DNA of 64,000 nt from Siphonodentalium dalli (Eukaryota; Mollusca; Scaphopoda; Gadilida; Siphonodentaliidae): NCBI GenBank assembly GCA_032622095.1, contig CP136067.1, positions 47,535,549 to 47,599,548 on the forward strand, given 5' to 3'. The translations under genes and the position numbers were made by a program. Below, one piece after another: positions 1-31,134 of the stretch (position 1 is its first letter; every line of letters begins with the position of its first letter). The notes below the pieces were generated by a model, which ran no database searches, was not told where the DNA came from, and saw only the letters and a program-made list of their open reading frames with translations.

Positions 1-36
1 AACCAAGGCACACTATTTTTATTTGTTGTACTGACA

Positions 37-794
37 GGAAATGAAAGTGTTAACGACACTGTAGCTCAACTTGGAAAGGGAATAATTTCATGTGTCAATG
101 TCAATGGAGTGATTAGGAATTTGGAAAGGCCTAGTTATGCAAAGAGTAAAATCCAAGATGGCCACTGGCAGCCATGTTTTTTTGCCGAATGAACCCAAAA
201 AGACTCGTTTCCATTTACAAGTCAATATTAACATCCATGACAAATTTCATGATGATCAGACGAACAGAACGACCTGTAGCCCATGCTAATGGATTGAATT
301 TTGAAATCAAAGATGGCTGCTGGTGGCCATGTTTTTTGTCCGAATGACCCCAAAATGACTCGTTCCCATCTAAATGTCATTGTTAACATCCATGACAAAT
401 TTCATGAAGATCCGACCAAAGCTACGACCTGTAGCCCGTGCCAAAGGATTTAGTCATGCAAAGAGTAAAATCCAAGATGGCCACTGGCCGCCCATGTTTT
501 TTAGCTGAACGACCCCAAAATGTCTCGTTCCCATCTACATGTCAATATTAACATCCATGACAAATTTCATGATATCAGAACAGTACGACCTGTAGCCCGT
601 GCTAATGGATTGAATTTTGAAATCCAAGATGGCCGCTGGTGGCCATGTTTTTTGCTGAATAACCCCAAAATTACTCGTTCCCATTTACATGTCAACAGCC
701 ATGACAAATTTCATAATGTTCCGACCAAAGGTACGACCTGTAGCCCGTGCTAAAGAAAATTGTTGACAAATCACACACGCACGCATACACACAC
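37..794 (+). repeat. Dispersed repeat with about 155 bp internal tandem units (copy A, left part)
   Basis: The ends carry GAAATGAAAGTGTTAACGA and CACTGTAGCTCAACTTGG. Inside are four diverged tandem units starting near 151, 306, 470 and 622, each with an AAGATGGCC..TGGC.GCCATGTTTTT core and an ACGACCTGTAGCCC tail. It is interrupted by the element at 795-3426 and resumes at 3427-3505, ending in an AGCTCAAACTTTAC / AAAGTTGAGCT hairpin. Related copies lie at 9101 and 49509. Confidence 0.8.
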
Positions 795-3426
795 TAGTCC
801 AAGTCTTCTCGTACTAAAACCAGCTAAGATATTGGGATGGAGATGCTGGTATTTAGTCTGAGATCGCGCCCATAGCCTTCTTATGACACGAGTTAAGCGT
901 TAATGACCCGCTCAAATAAAACCACAATTATATGAAATAAAATATCACAATTGCGACAATAAACGGATATTTTCCGCAGAAGACATGCTATTTGATCTGA
1001 AACCAACATCAGTTGTGAATTGAAAGCGGTAATTTAATTTAATTTTTAAAAGTATGCGAACTCAGTTGAAAATATTACGTAGATTTTCGACTAACCACGC
1101 AAATTACGATGAATTCTCCATTGTAATCGTAATTATGTGTGTCAATAAATAAGGCCTAAAAAAAAAAGACGTTTGTTTCCGCTAACCCGACCGACCCTAT
1201 TTTAAACCCCCGACCCTAAACTTTTTATTGCCATTGCAAAAAAAAAAATTGGACCAGAAAAAAAAAGGAAAAAAGGAAAAATAATTATTTTAAATTTTTT
1301 TTTTTTCAATTTAGGTCCTAATTCATATCATAACAAGATGCAAAACATTTATATATATTGACATAAGAAATTTTAGTTTACAAAAAAATTTAAGTTTAAC
1401 AGTTGGAATCATACTGTAAAGTACATGTACCCGGTATGTTTGGCTTTATCTAGCTTTCATCTGTGAAAACTTCAAATAGTTTCAGTTCAGGTTTGTTATG
1501 ATTCAGCCTTCAGACTTCAGTATTTCAATCAAATACAGTACAGGAACATTAACAATTTGATCGAATCAACCTGGTTATCAGGTGGGATCTCATAATACCA
1601 AATGAAAAATTAACATAGAGATTAGTACTATAAATAGTAAATACTAACTAAATAGACATTGTTTCTGTACTACATGTAGTATATTATGTATGTGTCTCAC
1701 TTGAATTTTATAAAATAGCCTATTATATGAATTAGAGTGATAATGGTAAGTCTCATTTCAAGCATCATAAGCATAATCCATTGAACCAAAAGATATCTGA
1801 CAATAAGTTATAAGCATTTCCAATCCATACATATATAAAAATTTCCAAAGTTATGCTTGAGAAACTTGATCAAATTGACCTCTCAGTAAAATTCAAAATA
1901 CTGACTCAAAGTGCCCTAGATTAGCTCTAAATGCAATGGATTTTCAAATTTATTCCAGGGGGAGAACCCCCACCATCAGCAGGGGGTCACCCCTCCCAAA
2001 CCTTCCTCCGCTCAGGCCTTCAGGTTATGTCTTTGGCATATCATTGCCTAAAAAGAGGTGTCCCCAAAAAATACCTAGATCCTTCACCGAATGCGGAGGA
2101 GACAGTGGGGTTGTGAAACCATCATTAAGAGATCGGTACAAGACGGTCACTCCAATATGTGACAGTGCAGTGGTGCTGGACTGACTCCAGTTGTTGCCAG
2201 GCCATATGGGAAATATTAGGATTATCAAAGACTATATTAGTATATAGACTAGTATATATGTAAATATTGAAGCATATGTAAGATTGAATTGGAGTTTTTA
2301 GTTCCTCTGTCATTTGGGTTAACCTGATTGGGGCTAAGAAGTGCACAGTTTGGGTTATTGACAAGTATTATACAGTTATTTTTAAAGATACTGAAAAAAA
2401 AAAAGTTAACAAAACAAAAAAAGTTAAGCCAACCTACCTACCCTAATTTTTTTCCAGCTCGTTAGCGGAAACAAATGTATTTTTTTTTAGGCCTAAAAAA
2501 TAAATAGATTAAGTAAACATTGAAGATATAAATGTAATACATTAAATAAATTACGGGAATTACAACCCTCTCAACGTTTAAAACAGTGTAAACACAACGA
2601 GCATTAGAATAAATATGGCGCTACATTTCACCCACATTTGGTGGACTTTCGCGAAATTAAGATCTATACTAAGCGAACAAAGCAATATACTGCTCTTGTT
2701 AAGCACACAAAAAATCAAACAAAATTTGTATAAATTTTGAACCTTAAGTTTGAAAAGTCCCACTAAAACCGAAGAACTATATTTCGAAACGGTGTGATTC
2801 GGTTCTCCGATTATTTTATCAACACAAAAGTCAAAACGCACATGGACGAAAATCACACGCATGGCAAGTCAGACACAAGAGTTCTAATTTGCTGCAATTT
2901 TGACGAGTTGCTTGCGAAAATCGTCAACAAAACTATCGTTCTGATCCTCCATTATGTCATTAAGTTTTTAGTGCGGGAATTGTTCTCAAAGCACATAGGA
3001 AATTTGACTTTGGGGCGATCGGTTTTCGCCAATTTGTTCGGAAAACCCCGCGCTATATATAGAAACGGAAACTAGTATACTCAGAACAAACTCCGGACTA
3101 TGCCGGAGTTCTTCGGACCACTTCGGCTTTCAGTTAAAACGTAAACAAACAGAGAAAAAAGCGATGTTTGTGGCAATCAACCAGAATATTCTATGTGTAA
3201 TTTAACATTAAAGTTAGATTATTATACACCATTATGACCATAAGATGTCTCTCTTTCCGACGTATATAGCATCATGTATTGATTTGTTAGGTAAATCGAG
3301 TAAAATACACCACAGATCCTGGGCGTAACTTGTGTCATAAGAAGGCTATGGGCGCGATCTCAGACTAAATACCAGCATCTCCATCCCAATATCTTAGCTG
3401 GTTTTAGTACGAGAAGACTTGGACTA
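795..3426. mobile_element. 2.6 kb DNA transposon with long terminal inverted repeats
   Basis: Positions 795-889 are a perfect reverse complement of 3332-3426. The match continues to 895 with one mismatch. Termini are TAGTCCAAGTCTTCTCGTAC. Flanks ACACACAC (787-794) and ATACACAC (3427-3434) may be an 8 bp target duplication, but they sit in a CA-rich stretch. It is inserted in dispersed repeat copy A and itself hosts the element at 1151-2501. No convincing transposase was found, so it is non-autonomous. Near-identical arms imply recent activity or correction. Confidence 0.75.
1151..2501. mobile_element. Nested 1.35 kb element, GGCCTAAAAAA termini
   Basis: The left end GGCCTAAAAAAAAAAGACG followed by TTTGTTTCCGCTAAC is matched inverted at 2455-2495 (GTTAGCGGAAACAAATG ... 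TTTAGGCC). Its interior 1315-1600 and 1950-2090 resembles the interior of the 17621-18601 element (ACAGTTGGAATCATACTGTA, TCATCTGTGAAAACTTCAAA), although the termini differ. No coding capacity seen. Confidence 0.65.
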
Positions 3427-3505
3427 ATACACACGAACGACGGATACCAAGCCATGGCAATAGCTCAAACTTTACAAAGTAAAGTTGAGCTAATAACCCA
3501 TGTAC
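3427..3505 (+). repeat. Right end of dispersed repeat copy A
   Basis: After the insertion, the repeat continues with GGATACCAAGCCATGGCAAT and closes with an AGCTCAAACTTTAC...GTAAAGTTGAGCT hairpin, as in copy B near 10850-10887. Confidence 0.7.
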
Positions 3506-4589
3506 AGGTATATAATGCAAAATATAACATTGTTTTGAAAAAATTTTAATAACAAGAAGTTAATCAAAACAAAGTGTGAGCTATGTCATACAACCAGAAC
3601 GGCGACCGTTCCTCTTTAGCGCATCAGATCAGACTCAGAAATAGTACAAATTTCCTTCGACATAAACAAGAATGTGAAATTGTTAGCGCCAGATTCGAGT
3701 CGAGACAGTCGTTGATTCATGGTACCATGTGGTATCTGACTGTGGTCGTGTTTGAAGTCCACCGCGATAATATAGTCCATTTCCGGCATACACCACAGTA
3801 GTATTTTCCGCGACCACCTTACACTGCCGAAATGAATAATTTTCACTGTAGTTTTTGAAGACTCAAGGCTGTGTAAGATATAATGATGATTTTCGATCTG
3901 TCTTGTTCAAGTTGGCCTATAAATTGTGTTAATATATTAAGAAACTGACCTTACATTCATTCCTCATGTGAAGCTAAATTTATGTTAGAGTACCAACGTC
4001 TTCAATGGTTGATTTCCCTGCGTAATTCCTTTGAAGTTGCCGCTTACCGGCGTATGGCGCAAATAGGTGACAATATGCTCGGATCAATATTCAGACATAC
4101 TTCCAAGTCTGCTAGTAAGTAAACCAGTTAGAATATTTGGAAAGTGAGTTTTTAGTGGAAATTTGCAGAATAACGTGACCACAGGTAAGCCAAGGTGACA
4201 AAGAATCTTCAAATTCAATTCCAAATATGCCGGCACAAACTACATGCAACTCCAACGCGATAATAATATCCGGTATAAAGAACTGAACACACCACCTCAC
4301 AGTGTGTCCCACATGTTAAAAAAATATTTATTAGAAAATATTTATTAGTATCAGAGAAATTGACATAAATAAAAACAATAGTAGGTCATGATGTACTGTA
4401 AACAGTGCGTGTCCTTGAACTGACTGCATGGGTCAACGTCTATTATAGTCACGAAAGTAACCCCGCCATGCATGGCTACCGCAGGTACAACTGACTTAGT
4501 TTGTCTGACTACAATACCTCATTTTCATTTGTGATATGATCGATATGTTTAACGAGTTCGCGACTCAAGGAAATTCACGGGGAGCCCCC
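3506..4589. other. CDK2 intron 4 DNA without recognised features
   Basis: No conserved exon, RNA or clear repeat terminus was recognised. The segments 3700-3800 and 4230-4310 share a weak CGCGATAATA..CCGGTAT-like pattern, too diverged to call. Short AT-rich direct repeats occur at 4318-4350. Confidence 0.4.
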
Positions 4590-4775
4590 ATGCGCCATGA
4601 AAGTCATTACCGCGTAAGATAACCGCAGTCGTGAAGTGCACTACTGCATGTCACCGCGGTCATGAGGTGTGCTACCGCAACTATACGGTGGTCTGCGGTA
4701 ATCCACGGTTTCAGTACCATGGTTAACCACCTGACTGCAATATTGCACTGTGGTAATACTGCTTGTCAACCTTTT
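4590..4775. repeat. ACCGC/GCGGT-rich repeat fragment
   Basis: It has dense ACCGC and GCGGT words in both orientations (ACCGCGGTC, GGTGGTCTGCGGTAA), like the subterminal zones of the 19220-21814 element. It is probably a degraded copy of the same transposon family. Relationship is by composition and motif only. Confidence 0.45.
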
Positions 4776-5108
4776 TAAGGAGGGTTGATTAATTAGAGCA
4801 TAGCTGTAAAGGTGCACGGGGCTGCTTTGGACGGGACCAGGCATGAGAACATGGGACTACAGAGGACTGGATCACTACAACTCAGCCTCTTATTTGAAAA
4901 TTATAGCCATCTTTACACAATTCCTCTAAAACCTAAATCAGATTTAATTCAAACTTCCAGAGAGATACATCAAATTTTTATTTTTGTGGCTTTGGTACAA
5001 GTGCTTTGACAGACTAGACAGTAACCCCTTCATGACGGGAGCTGCGCGGGTACATCATTAAAGATCCTGCGCCAGTGCATTCTCTTATATATGAGAGTCT
5101 TCCAAAGG

Positions 5109-5245
5109 GAGCCTAAGAAGAAGAAGAAGAAGAAAGAAGAAAGAAGAAGAAAAAGAAGAAAGAAGAAAGAAGAAAGAAGAAGAAGAAAGAAGAAAGAAAG
5201 AAGAAAGAAAGAAGAAAGAAGAAGAAAGAAGAAGGAGAAGAAGAA
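5109..5245 (+). repeat. (GAA)n/(GAAA)n microsatellite
   Basis: A purine-only run of AAGAAG and AAGAAA units borders the (AAT)n tail of the LINE fragment. Any apparent poly-Lys or poly-Leu reading frames here are artefacts of the repeat. Confidence 0.95.
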
Positions 5246-5790
5246 TAATAATAATAATAATAATAATAGTAGTAGAACATTTATATAGCGCTTTTCCCAA
5301 AAGGCCCAAAGCGCTCGGACACAACACAAGTTCACGCACAAATATGCAATATACAAGTGAGTCACGTAATAAACATATGCAGAACTAAGAGGCATCACTC
5401 TCAGGGACGACGTTTCCATAGTAGAATTTGAAAAGTTCCGATTTAAGTAATGTTTTAAAAGTGTCCATGGTATCGGCTTTCTTTGTGTCGGCCTGTAGCC
5501 CATTCCAGACGGACGGAGCATGATATTCAAATGATCGTCTTCCGTAGTTTTCCGAGTCATGTCTAGGAACAGCCATCAGATTTAGATCTTCTGATAGAAA
5601 TTCGCGCGGCGGAGAGTACATATTGAGAATAGAGTCAATATAAACCGGCAAAGGCTTTGTGATGTCATTTGAGAATTTCTTATAACAAAAAGTGGCACAT
5701 TTATAATCAATTCGAGCTTCAATTGGAAGATAGTGTAGTTTCGCGAGAAGAGGTGTGACGTGGTCAAATTTATGTTTTCGTAGAGCAATG
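5246..5790 (-). mobile_element. 3' end of a non-LTR retrotransposon (LINE), 5'-truncated
   Basis: The minus strand encodes the C-terminal tail typical of LINE reverse transcriptases (ENYGRRSFEYHAPSVWN, then a DTFKTLLKSELFK stretch; about 5575-5420). The 3' UTR follows, ending in a GCGCTATATAAATGTT-type terminus (about 5272-5295) and an (ATT)n tail at 5246-5270. The tail, 5' truncation and position inside a MITE fit target-primed reverse transcription. The clade cannot be fixed from so little protein; CR1/RTE-like is possible. Confidence 0.75.
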
Positions 5791-5893
5791 CTCTGGCTTA
5801 CAAAGTCAAGTTAAATATTGTTAGGCCAATGCATTCCCTTATATATCTGAGGCTCCGTGGGAGACTCGCATACAGGAGAATGCAAAATTTTCA

Positions 5894-26571
<20,678 letters not shown>

Positions 26572-26689
26572 TCAACATATATAGCGTATGAAGATTTTCA
26601 CAGTATCACACGGTTCTGATAAAACTGGCCATTTAATCACAACAATTTATTTCTGCTCATTGTTTACTTTCTGACAGGAGCTTCTGCTT

Positions 26690-26726
26690 TTTCCCGCGCT
26701 TTCTGTTTGTTCCTGCTTCGATTGGT
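26690..26726 (-). promoter_or_regulatory. Putative CDK2 proximal promoter: CCAAT box and E2F site
   Basis: On the gene's strand, TGACCAAT (26726-26719) is followed by GCGCGGGAAA (26699-26690), an E2F-type half site. They lie about 165 and 135 bp upstream of the CDK2 ATG. E2F control suits a G1/S kinase. Function is inferred from motif and position only, and no TATA box was identified. Confidence 0.55.
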
Positions 26727-27713
26727 CAGAAATGACACCACGAATTTTAGTACAGATAAAAAGTTTGGATCTTGAGTCGAAACAAGAATTCAAGTCACCA
26801 GGCATTGATTAAGCTTTAGGATAAGCACGGCAGCGTAGTATATTTCTATCTGAAAAATAAATTATAAATGGAAACTATAATGCACGAGCTTGTGTAATTA
26901 TGATAAATGTTTTGAAGGATGTTATCTTCCAGGTTGTCTGCATGTGCGCGTTCCTCGTTTTTAATTTGCTAGTTTGTTTACAAATACTGTCAAAGTTCAC
27001 TTTCATAAATCCTCAGTTGTTGGAAATTATGATAACAAGAAATTATGGCATTGAAATCCATGTAAAAAAGGACGACCGTGCAGTCACGACGTACCTGCAC
27101 TATACTCAGACTAATATGTGTTGACTTTTATGAACGTCAAGATTTAATTAACTATAAATATTTCTTATAACCAATTACGTACACGAAGTTGGTTGCTTGT
27201 GGTAGGGGGATTGGGTCTGTACCTCATAATTATCATATTGTACTCATACATGTATTTTCCAGCCTTTCGATCGTGGCTCCCCGGGGCCATTTTTTTGACT
27301 GGCACGTATATGCCCATTCTCAATTTGGATGAAATATTAGTGTACTCGCCTCCACAACCCTTGGCCTTGGTTGGAAATTGGGGTTATTATGAGTGAGAAC
27401 TTGGGTTTACCCCCTCATAATTTGGGTTGTTTGTTAGTTTCAAATCACAACCCAAATCATTAGAAAATAAGTAAGGAAGAACATTCAATTTCCAAGAACA
27501 TGTTTTGTTTGTACCTGTACAAATTCTATAGTGATTTTATAGGTTGGGATTTGATCAGTTTGATTACAATTGCATGGAGCTACATTTATACCAGCGCGGA
27601 CTTGGAGCCATGCACTATGAAACAACGTCAACCCAACCAAACCTAATGCGAACCATGCCAACATTATGCCTGCTTTGTGTGCTATATCGCGTCGCTGTCA
27701 AAACGTCAATAAC
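26727..27713. other. Region upstream of CDK2 without recognised gene
   Basis: No conserved exon is recognised. Short open frames at 26900-27124 and 27193-27396 resemble nothing known to me. Confidence 0.4.
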
Positions 27714-27772
27714 TTTCGCGGGAAAATGCGCGTGCCAATATGACGTCGCTTTGGATACAACATATGACGTAA
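27714..27772. promoter_or_regulatory. E2F-like and CRE-like motif cluster
   Basis: TTTCGCGGGAAAA (27714-27726) is a strong E2F-type site. TGACGTCG (27741-27748) and TGACGTAA (27765-27772) are CRE-like. The cluster lies 1.2 kb upstream of the CDK2 ATG. It may be a distal promoter or enhancer, or the promoter of an unseen transcript. Motif evidence only. Confidence 0.45.
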
Positions 27773-28095
27773 CCTAACAGTTTACGTGAACATGCTTCTA
27801 CTAATTTACTAAACTACAGAAAAGTTTATTTAGTTATATAATAAATGTTCAAGATATTTACGATATGAATTATGTTGTTTTCGCGAGTTGGCTAAGGAAA
27901 ATTTGCAGTTTTACGTAAATTTCCGCCATTTCCCGAATGGCATAGCAACCCGAGTCCGGTCGACAATATTTATGATTTAAGTAATGATTACTGTCCAAAG
28001 AATAAAGCATGTAATGCCTTAACGCAATGAATACTGTTATGTTGGCTATATGAAAAGTAACATTTTGTAGTTTTAATTTATTTGCAATGACGTTT

Positions 28096-28151
28096 CAAGA
28101 TGGCGGCCCCTCAAATCCAAGATGGCGGTGCCCTTAATTCAAGATGGCGGC
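28096..28151 (+). promoter_or_regulatory. Three evenly spaced YY1-like motifs
   Basis: CAAGATGGCGGC, CAAGATGGCGGT and CAAGATGGCGGC begin at 28096, 28118 and 28140, exactly 22 bp apart. The core equals the YY1 consensus (AAGATGGCGGC). AAGATGGCC-like words also occur in the dispersed repeats of this window, so a transposon origin is possible. Confidence 0.45.
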
Positions 28152-28178
28152 GCCCATGTTCGAAAGCGAACTTAGTAT

Positions 28179-28247
28179 AAGGACGACCTGCGCATATGTT
28201 GCTGCGCAACATATGCGCGGCTGGGCTGCGCCCAGCTGGTCGTCCTT
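28179..28247. other. 69 nt perfect three-way-junction palindrome
   Basis: The outer stem AAGGACGACC (28179-28188) pairs with GGTCGTCCTT (28238-28247). Inside are two perfect hairpins: GCGCATATGTTGC/GCAACATATGCGC (28190-28218) and GCTGGGC/GCCCAGC (28220-28236), each with a TGC loop. Single-base linkers sit at 28189, 28219 and 28237. It is GC-rich against an AT-rich background. Confidence 0.85.
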
Positions 28248-28370
28248 AAAAAATCAGCCGAAAAATAGTCTAATCAGTATACTGATTGCGCTAATTTCAC
28301 ATAATTTCTGAGTTCATGACAATGATGGTGGTTAAATTTAATATCTTGCAAATGTAATTTGGGTCCGTGA

Positions 28371-29406
28371 CTACCCGCCCCCCGAGACAACCCGCCCCCT
28401 TTCACTCAGAGACAACCCGCCCCCGGACAACCCGCCCCCAAAAATCAATTAGCGGTAATCAGTGGCTAATTAGGAGGTGTGAGGTGATTATGAGATGTTT
28501 CTTTAACGAAGCTGGGTTTTTTTTTATTATAGATTTTTATTTGATTTAACAACATGGACAACAATAAATAAACATGTAATATAATATAACTTATGAACAC
28601 AAAAATGCATCAACGATAATATGTTTATTTATATTGAGTTTAATGAACGAAATTTAAAAACGGAATGAATGAATATGAACGAAGATTAAAAACAAAAATA
28701 AGTTTAACAAACGAACAATGATTAATTTGGGGCTGACGGATGAAGTTGTGCAATGGACCCTTCTGACCATATGCCGGCCGTCTTAAGGCTGACGGTTGGT
28801 GTGTGTCTATTCACGGCATGTGTCCAATGGAAACAGCACCCCTTTACATCTGTATCTGGAAATATATACTTCTTTCACAGCTTTCCAAGCCGCTGTAAAA
28901 TAGAAAACAATTGTTAGAATTTAAGAGAATTTATCTAGAATATTTGTAATATATAAAGTATAATAGTTGTTAAAAAAAATAAAGATATATATATATAACA
29001 ATGGTACACACCTCGCAGATGTCCCACACTCAATAGTTAATATACCCAGTTCCGTCGGCATCGTCAGTGAGATGAATCCTGATCACTAAGCGTTGTGATA
29101 AAACACTGTGATAATGAACCATTTGCATCAAATGTTTGTTTTGAAAGCACCCCTTTTAATTAGTCTTCACTTACCCTAGGTGCCGTTCAGTTGTCAAAAC
29201 ATCGTGTCATTCTTTATCCCAGTCCACGCATTGACATAATTAATGAATAAACACATGTTTTATTGATCAAAATCTGTAATAATATATCACCAAAGAACAT
29301 AATCACTATTAACAATTTCGGGACAACCCGCCCTCATTTATCGGGACAACCCGCCCCCAAAATAGCATAGGGGCGGGTTGTCTCGGGGGCGGGTAGTCCC
29401 GTTCCC
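28371..29406. mobile_element. 1.0 kb element with GACTACCCGCCCC termini and 9 bp target duplication
   Basis: Ends are GGGTCCGTGACTACCCGCC and, inverted, GGGAACGGGACTACCCGCC. ATGTAATTT is duplicated at 28362-28370 and 29407-29415. Subterminal GACAACCCGCCCC repeats occur at both ends (28386-28440, 29330-29390). A 9 bp duplication with GG ends would suit Merlin- or Mutator-like elements. No transposase is present. Confidence 0.8.
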
Positions 29407-29460
29407 ATGTAATTTCACTGAAAATTTGTAATGTATAAACAATATCACATTCATGATGAT

Positions 29461-29807
29461 TCACAGAAGTTGGAATCACTGACTTTTTATATATTGGAGA
29501 TTATCTGGGGAGTTATAGGCATTAGGGTTTAGAAGAATGGCAGGTTAAAATTTCAAGATATCTCCACAAGGATTCACTTCGACCCGTAAATTTGGACAAC
29601 AAAAGCATAATACTCAGGGTTTTCGGCATATTTCGTTAGAAAAAGCATTCCGCTACAACCCTACTAGTACCGCAACTGGCGCAAGCATAGCGTCTATTCG
29701 TTGATTTATTCGAGGTTTTATCGAAGGTTACAACTTTTCTTTCGCCTGTTAGCTTAGTGGTCCTCGAAGTGTCCCGGACGATGCTCGGGTGTCTCCGGCA
29801 AATCGCC
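29461..29807 (-). repeat. Dispersed repeat with preserved reading frame (copy 1)
   Basis: The inverted counterpart of 41639-41964, about 90% identical by eye. Both copies keep the frame RHPSIVR.TSRTTKLTGERK to VVAECFF-stop and share about 190 nt after the stop. Copy 1 reads YACASCGTSRVV where copy 2 reads YACCRVV. Function unknown. Confidence 0.7.
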
Positions 29808-30109
29808 AAGCACGAAAATTTCAAATTGCGGAACTGTTTAAACGGACAGCGCTCTGCGCGCAAAATTCGAACATGTATTGACATGGGTATAATTTGGAGC
29901 ATAAAATGATAAATAATCAAGTCTCTTCATTGCAATTCAGAAACATTGCGTCATACTCGGGGCAACGAAACAAATTAATATTAACGATTATCATCGCATC
30001 ACATAATAAAATCCCATCATCAACTATATCAACATTTACAAGTATAGGCCTACGTACGCCCCTGCAAGAGATATTCACGACGACCGGCCACTTTCATTGG
30101 GTTCGCCTA

Positions 30110-30185
30110 AATGCAGCAAGTCCCTGGATATGCAGCAAGTCCCCGGTAAACGCAGCAAGTCCCTGGTAAATGCAGCAAGTTCCTC
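30110..30185 (+). repeat. Four 20 bp tandem units (GCAGCAAGTCCCTGG)
   Basis: Units begin AATGCAGCAAGTCCCTGG, TATGCAGCAAGTCCCCGG, AACGCAGCAAGTCCCTGG and AATGCAGCAAGTTCC. A short minisatellite. Confidence 0.9.
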
Positions 30186-30588
30186 TAATTTAGGGTGGAT
30201 TAGTGGAGTTGTTGATGAGTTTAATCAGTGTTTTATTATCCATTTGATTTATGATCTGCGGCAGTTGATTAGAGTTGATTTGAAATCTTTATCCCTTTAT
30301 AACTATTTAAGATGGGTATTTGTAGATTTTTATAAAATAGTTTTTATGAAGTTGCTACTTCTTTTATTCTACTCGCTGTTTAATATAATTTAATTAATAT
30401 GATTTATATTTCGTTGTGATATTCCTGTTTTCACTGCGTAAACACATGTCAGTGATTAATTATCACTGAACAGGTGAATCTCTGAACCATATTCTTAAAC
30501 AGGCAGTGGATTGGAAATCAACACCTTTAACGGAATTAGTGCGGGCACTGTTTAGTATAGTTGAGGGATAGTACATGGAATTTCAACG
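30186..30588. other. AT-rich intergenic DNA
   Basis: No gene or repeat terminus was recognised. Confidence 0.4.
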
Positions 30589-31134
30589 TACCTTACTCGT
30601 ATTGAAATTCGCGCACTTAGCTGCGCGAATTCAAAACTGCCAAAAATATTTTCGTAATATTTCCGTGATATTTTCGTATATCTTGGATCTGATGACAGTT
30701 TCGGTTCTTAGTCATTACTGGATATAGTATGTGTGTATATTAATTACCATCAAGGCGTATTTACATCATATAGACACTCCACTATAGTAACTACATACAT
30801 CATCATTTTGTGGCGACCTGGAATATTAGTATTTCTTATACAAGTTCAACAATGTCTATGTTACCATGATTTGTCGCTTGGCATTGTGAGCAGTGGTCTT
30901 GATACATGTAGTGGTTGGCCGAATGTAAATATGCATACATGTATTGGCGTAATTGTCTATTCATCCTTTCATAATATATGTAAACTCAGCAACATAGCCC
31001 TCTTGTATTACCTATGGACTGTGGTTTAGATTACACTTGGGAGTCATACTATTTTTCGCTAATTTAGTTTTAAATTCGCACACCGATGGGTGCGCGAAAA
31101 ATAGTACTGCGCGAATTTAAATACGAGTAAGGTA
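30589..31134. mobile_element. 546 bp MITE, TACCTTACTCGTATT termini
   Basis: The left end TACCTTACTCGTATTGAAAT and right end AATACGAGTAAGGTA are inverted. GCGCGAATT blocks adjoin both. An internal hairpin AAATTCGCACACC/GGGTGCGCGAA lies near the right end. A right-end fragment of the family is at 43437-43536. TA at the tips may be the target. Confidence 0.75.

Noticed and set aside
37-3505. Helitron identity for the 'AGCTCAACTT' repeat
   Set aside because: It ends in a hairpin followed by CTAA, which is suggestive, but the hairpin overlaps the CTAA and no consistent TC start or A^T target could be shown.
3583-4312. Possible exons in 3583-3801 or 4112-4312
   Set aside because: No similarity to CDK2 C-lobe motifs (VVTLWYRAPE, DIWS.GCIFAE) or to other known proteins, and no convincing splice pairing.
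5085-5560. Poly-Lys or poly-Leu/Phe/Ser open frames
   Set aside because: Generated by the (GAA)n microsatellite. Only the LINE tail frame at 5385-5651 has protein similarity.
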